Below are positions 1 to 5,167 of a stretch of DNA of 7,533 nt, piece by piece (position 1 is the stretch's first letter; the number at the start of each line of letters is the position of its first letter). The DNA is from Rhodospirillales bacterium (GTDB lineage: Bacteria > Pseudomonadota > Alphaproteobacteria > Rhodospirillales > JAPHTL01). The translations under genes and the position numbers were made by a program. The notes beneath the pieces were generated by a model, which saw only the letters and a program-made list of their open reading frames with translations, did no database searches and had not been told where the DNA came from. Where the stretch lies: the NCBI GenBank assembly GCA_026193355.1, contig JAPHTL010000264.1:1-7533 (forward strand), in the 5' to 3' direction.

Positions 1-899
1 AAAATCAGCTGGCCTTTTTTGGTGACCGGCGAGGTCACCAGATCGGTGGCGATGAAAAACGCGCCCAGCAGTGTCGCCCCGGCAAAGACATGCACGGCGG
101 CGTCGGGATAGCGCCCCGGATCGATCAGGTTGAACAGCGTGGCGAGGGCCGCCAGCGCCCCGATCATGGAAAGCGGGATATGCCAGCTTATGACCTGGGT
201 CACCAGCAGGAAGAAACCGCCGATGAGGATCAACAACGCAGAGGTCTCGCCCATGCTGCCAGGCATCAGCCCCATGACAAGGGCATTCATGTCAAGGTAG
301 GTGGACAGTGATTCCGTGACCGGTATGCCCCGACTCAGCTCCGTCTTCATATGGCTGAGGATCGATGCGCTGCTAACCGCATCGACGTTCTGCCCACCAC
401 CAAAGACCATGGACATCGCCTGCATGAAATCGGGGGACCCATCCGCGAACAGAGGCGTCGGAGCAACAAAGAACGACATTTCCAGCGGAAATGAAATCAA
501 CAGAACGACGCGGCCGACCATGGCCGGGTTGAACACGTTCTGCCCGATCCCGCCGAATATCTGCTTGCCGATCACGATGGCGATCGCGGCGCCCAGAACG
601 CCGATCCACCAGGGAGCTGTCGGTGGCAGGCTCATCGCCAGAAGCCAGCCGGTCAGGATGGCCGAACCGTCCAGCACGAAGGGGCGCACGGGCTTGCGCG
701 CCACAAGAAGGCACATCGCTTCGAAAATCACCGCCGATGACAGCGTCAGGGAAAACAGGATGATCGCGGGCCAGCCGAAAAGGTAAAGATCGAAGGCGGT
801 CGCCGGCAACAGGGCCAGCATCACCAGAATCATCGTTCGTGGAACGCTGCTTCCGCCCTTGTGGGTGAAGGGCGCGCCGATAAGGGAAGGGCCGCTCAT
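1..899 (-). CDS. rnfD: Rnf complex membrane subunit RnfD (partial, C-terminus outside window)
   Basis: Membrane subunit of the Rnf ion-translocating ferredoxin:NAD+ oxidoreductase; in the family it carries covalent FMN and several transmembrane helices. The reading frame is open from ATG at 899 to the window edge, giving 299 complete codons. Family members are about 350 residues, so roughly 50 C-terminal residues are missing. Family landmarks seen: N-terminal PFTHKG (residues 11-16), the conserved NPAMVGRVVLLISFP stretch (124-138), hydrophobic helices near 22-65, 78-115, 222-240 and 244-256, and HVFAGATLLGAFFIATD (about 270-286). The expected flavinylation site reads DAVSSAS (173-179), so the acceptor would be Ser179 instead of the usual Thr. 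The start is fixed by the 4-nt ATGA overlap with the rnfC stop, implying translational coupling. rnfG and rnfE are expected beyond the edge. Identity is confident; FMN attachment to Ser is inferred. Confidence 0.95.
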   Translation of the reverse strand, partial: MSGPSLIGAPFTHKGGSSVPRTMILVMLALLPATAFDLYLFGWPAIILFSLTLSSAVIFEAMCLLVARKPVRPFVLDGSAILTGWLLAMSLPPTAPWWIGVLGAAIAIVIGKQIFGGIGQNVFNPAMVGRVVLLISFPLEMSFFVAPTPLFADGSPDFMQAMSMVFGGGQNVDAVSSASILSHMKTELSRGIPVTESLSTYLDMNALVMGLMPGSMGETSALLILIGGFFLLVTQVISWHIPLSMIGALAALATLFNLIDPGRYPDAAVHVFAGATLLGAFFIATDLVTSPVTKKGQLI

Positions 900-2515
900 G
901 AACCCGACGCCCTTTCGCTGATATCCTCCACCGGGGGTTCGGCGGGACCGTGGCCGGTCTTGCGTACGGCATCCTCGTTGACGGGCTTGAGGGGGGGTGT
1001 GGGTGTGGGCGTTCCCGCGGCAGCCGTGGCAGGCGCGTCCGAAGACGTTTCGCCAGCGGCGGCTTCCTTGGCCTTCCTGCGGGCTTCCGCCTCGGCCTTT
1101 CGCTGGGCCAGCATCTCTTTCTTTTTCTGCATTTCACGTTCAAGGCGAACGGCGCGCTGTTCGGACAGTCGCTTGTGGACCTCCTGCTGCTGCTTCTCCA
1201 CCTCGACGATCTTCATCCGTCCCTTGGCGTAGTTGAAGTACTGCACCAGCGGGATGTGCGACGGACAGGCGTAGGAACACGACCCGCACGACAGGCAGTC
1301 GTTGAGGCCGATTCCGTCGGCCGCCGACAGGTCCTCCTTGCGGATCAGGGCCGCCATGTCCAGCGGCACCAGCCCGCAGGGACAGACATCGACACAGACG
1401 CCGCAGCGGATGCAGGGCATGGCCTTGCCGCGCGCTGTTTCCTCGGCCGTCAGGGCGAGGACGGCGTTGCATCCCTTGATCACCGGAACGTCGGTGGAGG
1501 GCAGCGGCTGACCCATCATCGGACCGCCGATCATCAGCTTGTCCGGTTCTTCCGTCAGGCCGCCGCAAAAGGCGATCAGGTGGGATATCGGCGTGCCGAT
1601 CAGCGCCTCTATGTTGCGCGGCTCACGCACGGCGCGGCCGCTGATGGTGACGATGCGCGAGATCAGCGGGCGACCGTGACGGACCGCCTCATGCACGGCG
1701 TAGGCCGTACCCACGTTGTGAACCACCACCCCGATATCCGCAGTCAGTCCCTTCGAAGGGGTTTCGCGGCCGGTCACCACGTGGACGAGATGACGTTCGG
1801 ACCCCATGGGGTACTGCGCGGGAACGCCGAGCACGTCGATACCGTGGAATGGCGTCGCCGCGATGCGCAGTTCCGACAGCGCCCTTGGCTTGTTCGTCTC
1901 CACCGCGATGATTGCCCTTTTGACCTTCAGCGCGTGGTGCATGATGCGCACGCCGTCGATGACCTCACGCGCGCGTTCACGCATCAACCGATCATCGGAT
2001 GTCAGATAGGGTTCGCATTCCGCACCGTTGATGATCAGGGTGTGCAGGGGATATTTTTCCTGCAGGTTCAGCTTCACCGCCGAAGGAAACGCGGCCCCGC
2101 CCATTCCGACGATGCCCGCCCATTCGACGCGCCGCGCGATGCCCTGCGAGGTCTCGTTCATCGCATCAAGCGGTGGCGGCAGGATGTCCCATTCCTCCTT
2201 GCCGTCGGGCCGCAGCGTGATCGTGCGCACCGGCAGACCGGAGGGGTGCGGCGCGGTATGGCCGCCAACGCCGATGATTTCGCCCGAGGTCGGGGCGTGG
2301 ACAGAGGCCGAGATAACGCCGTTGGCGCGGCCGATAAGTTGCCCCTTGCGCACGTATTCCCCCGCTTCGACGACGGGTTCGGCGGGTACGCCCACATGTT
2401 GTTGCAAGGGGATATGAAGAACCTCTGGCAGGGGTGCGCGCTCGATCGCCTTGTCGACGCTCAGCTCCTTGCGCCCTTCGGGATGGATGCCGCCGCGGAA
2501 CAGGAACAGCTTCAT
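896..2515 (-). CDS. rnfC: Rnf complex NADH/ferredoxin-side subunit RnfC
   Basis: Peripheral iron-sulfur flavoprotein subunit that handles the NAD(H) end of the Rnf complex at the membrane. The protein is 539 residues from ATG 2515. This start is chosen because FRGGIHPEGRK (6-16) is the conserved family N-terminus and a strong Shine-Dalgarno (GGGGGGGAGG) lies just upstream; the longer in-frame ORF to 2677 would run back through the end of rnfB. Seen: GMGGAAFPS (137-145) and NGAECEPYLTSDDRLM (163-178), typical of the NADH/FMN-binding region shared with complex I NuoF; YPMGSERHL (235-243); two 4Fe-4S ferredoxin motifs with Cys368, 371, 374, 378 and Cys407, 410, 413, 417. After residue 435 comes a charged Gln/Lys/Glu/Arg-rich probable coiled coil (about 436-487), then an Ala/Pro/Thr-rich, probably disordered tail to 539. 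Such tails vary widely in RnfC. It lies 37 nt after rnfB and overlaps rnfD by 4 nt. Confidence 0.97.
   Translation of the reverse strand: MKLFLFRGGIHPEGRKELSVDKAIERAPLPEVLHIPLQQHVGVPAEPVVEAGEYVRKGQLIGRANGVISASVHAPTSGEIIGVGGHTAPHPSGLPVRTITLRPDGKEEWDILPPPLDAMNETSQGIARRVEWAGIVGMGGAAFPSAVKLNLQEKYPLHTLIINGAECEPYLTSDDRLMRERAREVIDGVRIMHHALKVKRAIIAVETNKPRALSELRIAATPFHGIDVLGVPAQYPMGSERHLVHVVTGRETPSKGLTADIGVVVHNVGTAYAVHEAVRHGRPLISRIVTISGRAVREPRNIEALIGTPISHLIAFCGGLTEEPDKLMIGGPMMGQPLPSTDVPVIKGCNAVLALTAEETARGKAMPCIRCGVCVDVCPCGLVPLDMAALIRKEDLSAADGIGLNDCLSCGSCSYACPSHIPLVQYFNYAKGRMKIVEVEKQQQEVHKRLSEQRAVRLEREMQKKKEMLAQRKAEAEARRKAKEAAAGETSSDAPATAAAGTPTPTPPLKPVNEDAVRKTGHGPAEPPVEDISERASGS
983..1009 (+). other. 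Potential G-quadruplex motif inside rnfC
   Basis: Four runs of at least three G on the plus strand: GGG (983-985), a seven-G run (991-997), GGG (1001-1003) and GGG (1007-1009), with loops of 5, 3 and 3 nt. This meets the usual G3+N1-7 pattern. The G-rich strand is the template of rnfC, where it encodes the Pro/Thr-rich tail, so the rnf mRNA is C-rich here. It may be only a by-product of proline codons. Confidence 0.45.
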
Positions 2516-2552
2516 GGCCTCCCCCCCGCTACAGATTTCCGATGCCCGCCGG

Positions 2553-3104
2553 TCATGCTGCGATATTCCCTGACTGCTGGTTGGACGCCGGTTTCGGCCA
2601 GTACCAGTTCCGCAGGGTCTTTTCGACAGGCAGCATGTCAATGCAATCGGTGGGGCAGACCTCGACGCAGGCCTCACAGCCGGTGCAAAGCGGGCGGATT
2701 ACCGTATGCATGGATTTCGGCCCGCCGACCAGCGCATCTGTCGGGCATTCACGCAGACAACGGGTGCAACCGATACAGCGGTCCTCGTTGACAAACGCGA
2801 TCAGCGGTTCGTGTTCCTCCATCGCCGAAAGGTCGACGACAATGCCCAGTTTCTTCGCCAGTTCCGCCGCCAGGGCGCGCCCGCCCGGCGGACACAGCGT
2901 CACCTCGGCCTGCCCACCGATCAAGGCATCGGCGGCGGCGGCGCAACCGGGCTGTCCGCATTGTCCGCAATTCGTGCCGGGCATCATGTCGGTCAGTTCG
3001 GCCTTCAGCGGGCTTTCCTTGACGCTCAGATAACGCGCCGCCAGACCGAGCAATGCGCCCAGTGTGACGCCAAGAACGGTAAGGCTGAGGAGTGCTTCGG
3101 TCAT
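2553..3104 (-). CDS. rnfB: Rnf complex iron-sulfur subunit RnfB
   Basis: Electron-entry subunit that takes electrons from ferredoxin and passes them into the Rnf complex; anchored by one N-terminal helix with the cluster domain in the cytoplasm. The protein is 183 residues from ATG 3104, close to the roughly 190 of proteobacterial RnfB. Seen: a single hydrophobic helix (about 3-24); a closely spaced cysteine domain with Cys46, Cys49, Cys54 and Cys71 (TNCGQCGQPGC and LCPPGG) that binds a 4Fe-4S cluster in the family; and two ferredoxin-type motifs, Cys110/113/116/120 and Cys140/143/146/150. An additional Cys154 follows the last motif. The start is chosen because it gives the usual membrane-anchor N-terminus and has GAGGGG upstream; the longer ORF to 3245 overlaps rnfA. 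It begins 10 nt after the rnfA stop. Confidence 0.97.
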   Translation of the reverse strand: MTEALLSLTVLGVTLGALLGLAARYLSVKESPLKAELTDMMPGTNCGQCGQPGCAAAADALIGGQAEVTLCPPGGRALAAELAKKLGIVVDLSAMEEHEPLIAFVNEDRCIGCTRCLRECPTDALVGGPKSMHTVIRPLCTGCEACVEVCPTDCIDMLPVEKTLRNWYWPKPASNQQSGNIAA

Positions 3105-3114
3105 CCGTTCCCCC

Positions 3115-3696
3115 TCATGGCGCGGCCAGACCGGAGAAGCCCAGAAAGGCCAGTGAGAGAAGACCGGCGACGATAAATCCGATGGGCGCGCCCGCGAAGG
3201 TCGCGGGGACATCGGCCAGGGCGAGGCGTTCGCGCAACCCGGCAAACATCACCATGACCAGCGTGAATCCCATGGCCGAGCCAAAGCCGTACAGCAGGCT
3301 TTCGACGAAGGTGTGATCCTGCTGCACGTTGAGCAATGCAACGCCGAGCACGGCGCAGTTGGTGGTGATCAGCGGCAGGAAGATGCCGAGAACCTGATAG
3401 AGCACCGGCGATGTCTTGCGCACCACCATTTCGGTGAACTGCACGACCGCAGCGATCACCATGATGAAGGTGAGGATGCGCAGGTATTCGATCCCCAGCG
3501 GTTCCAGCACGAATCGTTCGATAAGCCAGCTGGACGCTGCCGACAGGGTAAGGACGAATGTGGTGGCGAACCCCATGCCGATTGCAGAATCGAGCTTGTT
3601 GGAAACGCCCATGAACGGGCACAGGCCAAGGAACTTGACCAGCACCACGTTGTTGACCAGCGCAGTGGCCAGAAGCAGGAGGAAGTATTCGCTCAT
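3115..3696 (-). CDS. rnfA: Rnf complex membrane subunit RnfA
   Basis: Integral membrane subunit, homologous to NqrE/NqrD of Na+-NQR, that pairs with RnfE around an intramembrane 2Fe-2S cluster in the ion-translocating core. From ATG 3696 the protein has 193 residues, the standard length for RnfA. It begins SEYFLLLLATALVNNVVLV after the initiator Met, as in the family, and is hydrophobic almost throughout (about six helices). The conserved cysteines expected to bind the cluster are present: Cys26 in KFLGLCPFMG and Cys114 in LITTNCAVLG. An in-frame ATG at 3720 would add eight polar residues not usual in the family, so 3696 is preferred. A modest GGTGAT Shine-Dalgarno precedes the start. The ATG overlaps the stop of a candidate upstream small ORF, so translation may be coupled to it. 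It is the first recognised gene of the leftward operon. Confidence 0.97.
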   Translation of the reverse strand: MSEYFLLLLATALVNNVVLVKFLGLCPFMGVSNKLDSAIGMGFATTFVLTLSAASSWLIERFVLEPLGIEYLRILTFIMVIAAVVQFTEMVVRKTSPVLYQVLGIFLPLITTNCAVLGVALLNVQQDHTFVESLLYGFGSAMGFTLVMVMFAGLRERLALADVPATFAGAPIGFIVAGLLSLAFLGFSGLAAP

Positions 3697-3824
3697 CCGA
3701 TCACCCGCAAGATCGCGCACAGGCTGTTCGCGCGCGCATGTAACGCGCGTGCGCGAATCGCTGCGCCCCGCGAAAACGCGGGGCGGTTGGCGGTGGCGTC
3801 ATTTCCACGGCCCTGCGGGTTCAT
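3693..3824 (-). CDS. Candidate 43-aa small ORF upstream of rnfA, stop overlapping the rnfA start
   Basis: Not a recognised family. Reading leftwards from ATG at 3824, 43 codons run to TGA at 3695-3693, overlapping the rnfA ATG (3696-3694) as ATGA, the same junction type as rnfC-rnfD. A strong Shine-Dalgarno, GGAGGG (3836-3831), sits 6 nt before the ATG, better than that of rnfA itself. The predicted peptide starts MNPQGRGNDATANR and is rich in Ala, Arg and Asn, basic, with no signal peptide or membrane helix. Most of the second half is encoded by two GC-rich inverted repeats, so the peptide sequence may matter less than its translation. In-frame ATGs at 3857 and 3851 could extend it to 54 residues but lack a good ribosome site. 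A competing ATG at 3828 in another frame would give a 9-codon ORF. Chance openness in GC-rich DNA is a real alternative. Confidence 0.4.
   Translation of the reverse strand: MNPQGRGNDATANRPAFSRGAAIRARALHARANSLCAILRVIG
3727..3757. repeat. GC-rich inverted repeat (hairpin A) in the rnf leader
   Basis: The arms start TTCGCGC and end GCGCGAA. They form 7 pairs, then one imperfect position, then 3 more pairs around a 9-nt loop. In the minus-strand RNA the imperfect position is an A-C mismatch. It lies inside the candidate small ORF, its nearer arm about 30 nt before the rnfA start, so it does not itself cover the rnfA ribosome site. No T-run follows on either strand, so it does not look like an intrinsic terminator. 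Confidence 0.6.
3764..3785. repeat. Perfect 9-bp GC hairpin (hairpin B) in the rnf leader
   Basis: CGCCCCGCG and CGCGGGGCG are perfect reverse complements separated by a 4-nt loop (AAAA on plus, UUUU in the minus-strand RNA). All nine pairs are G-C, so the structure should be very stable. It is only 6 nt from hairpin A and also inside the candidate small ORF. No T-run follows in either direction, which argues against a simple terminator. Confidence 0.7.
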
Positions 3825-3870
3825 CCATATCCCTCCGCGACGACGGGGCATCCCCATATCCCGCCGCTCG

Positions 3871-3918
3871 TATCCACTTTCATTTCAACGTTCTTTTCGG
3901 CGTTCATTCCGACGTTCA
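3871..3918 (-). repeat. 12-bp tandem repeat, three good copies plus one decayed copy
   Basis: Read on the minus strand the units are TGAACGTCGGAA (3918-3907), TGAACGCCGAAA (3906-3895) and AGAACGTTGAAA (3894-3883), followed by a weaker copy TGAAAGTGGATA (3882-3871) that keeps about 8 of 12 bases. The period is exactly 12 bp, slightly more than one helical turn. The array lies roughly 190 bp upstream of rnfA, downstream of the candidate promoter. It could be a protein-binding array, a leader element, or a remnant of local duplication. Confidence 0.6.
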
Positions 3919-4009
3919 CACAAACAGCGGTCGTCCTGCCCGTATTGTTGCGCCGCACCATGACAAACCGGAAACACCGACTCCAAAGAAGGTGATGCAA
4001 CAGACAGGC

Positions 4010-4039
4010 CCGGAAAGTTAAAGAAGAACGCCTTTCCGG
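4010..4039. promoter_or_regulatory. Perfect 8-bp inverted repeat, candidate operator
   Basis: CCGGAAAG (4010-4017) and CTTTCCGG (4032-4039) are exact reverse complements with a 14-nt spacer, so their centres are 22 bp apart, about two helical turns. This spacing suits a dimeric DNA-binding regulator. The repeat covers almost all of the candidate minus-strand promoter, so binding there could block or control rnf transcription. A hairpin in RNA is also possible. No regulator is identified. Confidence 0.4.
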
Positions 4040-4043
4040 TCAA
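4015..4043 (-). promoter_or_regulatory. Candidate sigma-70-type promoter for the rnf operon
   Basis: On the minus strand TTGACC (4043-4038) matches the -35 consensus at five of six positions. After a 17-nt spacer, TAACTT (4020-4015) is a weak -10 (three of six). It lies in the AT-rich patch of the divergent region and is embedded in the 8-bp inverted repeat. If used, transcription would start near 4008 and give a leader of about 310 nt before rnfA, containing the tandem repeat, both hairpins and the candidate small ORF. The weak -10 may mean an activator is needed, or that the real promoter is elsewhere. Confidence 0.3.
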
Positions 4044-4330
4044 ATACGTAAGTTTATTTCTCAACAGAACGATACTTGGACAAATTATTACTTTCCACAC
4101 CCAATGCGGCAGGCTTTTACCCACCCATTCGGGTTGGTGACTGGAAAGCCCGGTTTTCGCATTCGCAAAATTCCGAACGCCGATAGCCCGAAACATATTC
4201 ATCAGGAACGATAATCTACACGGATGGCCGTGTGCAACCCTGTGCGTTTTGTGGATATTCCGAGGCCGCGCCGTTCCCGGTTGCGACGACAGGATCAAGC
4301 GGGCATTCTGCACCCACGCCGCAAGGATTG

Positions 4331-4336
4331 TGTAAT
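4331..4336 (+). promoter_or_regulatory. Candidate -10 element of the tRNA-Leu promoter
   Basis: TGTAAT matches TATAAT at five of six positions and lies 12 nt before the mature tRNA 5' end, leaving room for a short 5' leader to be removed by RNase P. No good -35 is seen at 16-18 nt upstream (CTGCAC at 4308-4313 is poor), so the call rests on the -10 and its position. Confidence 0.3.
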
Positions 4337-4348
4337 CGGCGAACCGTC

Positions 4349-4435
4349 GCGGGCGTGGCGGAATTGGTAGACGCAAGGGACTTAAAATCCCTCGACCTTA
4401 CGGTCATGCCGGTTCGAGTCCGGCCGCCCGCACCA
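4349..4435 (+). tRNA. tRNA-Leu (anticodon UAA), CCA encoded
   Basis: The sequence folds as a complete class II tRNA of 87 nt. The acceptor stem pairs GCGGGCG (4349-4355) with CGCCCGC (4425-4431); a 3-bp D stem (GCG/CGC) flanks a loop containing TTGGTAG; the anticodon stem AGGGA/TCCCT carries loop CTTAAAA, giving anticodon TAA. A long variable arm (CGACC TTAC GGTCA) is typical of tRNA-Leu; the T arm is GCCGG/CCGGC with TTCGAGT. Discriminator A and an encoded CCA follow. Anticodon UAA reads UUA and UUG leucine codons, which are rare in GC-rich genomes. No terminator follows before the next gene, 40 nt downstream. The apparent ORFs across it on both strands are translation artefacts. Confidence 0.98.
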
Positions 4436-4475
4436 AACTTCGCCCCACCTACAACCCCGGCAGACCTGAGCAACC

Positions 4476-5069
4476 ATGACCATCGAAAAACCGCCCCTGA
4501 CCTTCCCCCCCGACGTCGCCGCGTACGTCGAGAAGACCTATGCCGCGGCGGAAGTCATTTTTGAGTATGGCTCGGGTGGATCAACAGTGATGGCGGCGGA
4601 AATGCCTGGCAAAACCATCGTTACGGTGGAAAGCGACGCCGACTGGGCGGCATCGATGAATGCGGTCCTTGATGGAGCGGGGATTCTGTCCCGGCCGGTG
4701 ATCCTGCATGCCGATATCGGCCCGACGGGAGATTGGGGCGCACCGGTGAGCGAGGAAAAATGGCGTAACTTCCCCGATTATTCCTTCGGGTTGTGGGAAC
4801 ATGCGCGGCGGCGCGCCTTGCAGCCCGACGTGATCCTGATCGACGGGCGTTTCCGGGTCGGGTGTTTTCTGGCCGCCTGCCTGAACGTAACGCGCAGAAC
4901 GACCGTCCTGTTCGATGATTACCGGGACAGGGAAAATTATCATCTGGCAGGCAGCCTTTTTCCGCCCGAAAGATTTATCGACAGGATGGCTGTGTTCACA
5001 ATCGAGCCGGTCGCCGTGACCAATGACATTGTTCCCCTGCTGGTCAAGGCCTTCTACCTGCCGGGGTGA
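4476..5069 (+). CDS. Putative class I SAM-dependent methyltransferase-like protein
   Basis: A 197-residue soluble protein without signal peptide or membrane helix. The N-terminal half looks like the first half of a class I methyltransferase Rossmann fold: VIFEYGSGGSTVM (27-39) resembles the glycine-rich SAM loop (motif I), and TIVTVESDADW (47-57) ends a second strand with the acidic residue (Glu52) that usually contacts the ribose. PDVILIDGRFR (117-127) resembles the next core strand with Asp123, and VLFDDYRDRENYH (144-156) another strand plus a possible active-site segment. The substrate cannot be told from sequence, and catalytic activity is not certain. ATG 4476 is chosen as it precedes a plausible N-terminus, though the ribosome site is weak; it lies 40 nt after the tRNA with no terminator between. 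Its stop overlaps a possible GTG start (5066) of the next gene, and the two may be co-transcribed. Confidence 0.75.
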   Translation: MTIEKPPLTFPPDVAAYVEKTYAAAEVIFEYGSGGSTVMAAEMPGKTIVTVESDADWAASMNAVLDGAGILSRPVILHADIGPTGDWGAPVSEEKWRNFPDYSFGLWEHARRRALQPDVILIDGRFRVGCFLAACLNVTRRTTVLFDDYRDRENYHLAGSLFPPERFIDRMAVFTIEPVAVTNDIVPLLVKAFYLPG

Positions 5070-5167
5070 CCCCCATCCAGCACACAGGGATATGTCAACG
5101 TTTTCTTGGATTCTGCAGCCTTCGTCGTGTAGGTTTCCGGCAGATGCAATGCAAACAGAAGAATCCA

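Larger units (their letters stand above)
3697..4348. other. Divergent intergenic region between rnfA and tRNA-Leu
   Basis: About 650 bp with no recognised protein gene. From left to right it holds: the rnfA Shine-Dalgarno region, the candidate 43-codon ORF with two hairpins, the 12-bp tandem repeat, an AT-rich patch (about 4018-4090) that contrasts with the GC-rich surroundings, GGAAAG/CTTTCC copies in both orientations, and a candidate tRNA promoter element. Because rnf is read leftwards and the tRNA rightwards, promoters for both must lie here unless rnf is read from elsewhere. I saw no clear FNR box (TTGAT-N4-ATCAA) and no convincing sigma-54 or NifA site by eye. Confidence 0.7.

Noticed and set aside
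950..2791. 613-codon plus-strand ORF opposite rnfC and rnfB
   Set aside because: It is the antisense shadow of two well-supported genes, rich in His, Arg and Gly with no domain; long antisense ORFs are expected in GC-rich coding DNA.
3727..3785. Hairpins A and B as an intrinsic terminator
   Set aside because: Neither strand shows a T-run after the stems, and the position just before rnfA inside its probable leader does not suit a terminator of another gene.
3806..3828. Nine-codon ORF from ATG 3828 as a leader peptide
   Set aside because: It shares the GGAGGG site but lies only 2 nt from it, too close for good initiation; the ATG at 3824 has ideal spacing.
3885..4376. 163-codon minus-strand ORF in the divergent region
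   Set aside because: It starts inside the tRNA antisense, crosses the AT-rich promoter-like patch, resembles no known family, and ends in the 12-bp repeat as a low-complexity Arg/Glu run.
4400..4475. tRNA 3' end as an attachment site for an integrated element
   Set aside because: No integrase gene and no second copy of the tRNA 3' end were seen in the window; ordinary chromosomal genes follow directly.
4216..4564. Overlapping ORFs on both strands across the tRNA (plus 4232-4564 and minus 4216-4473)
   Set aside because: They are conceptual translations of the tRNA-Leu gene and its flanks, a well-known annotation artefact; the tRNA fold is complete and explains the sequence.
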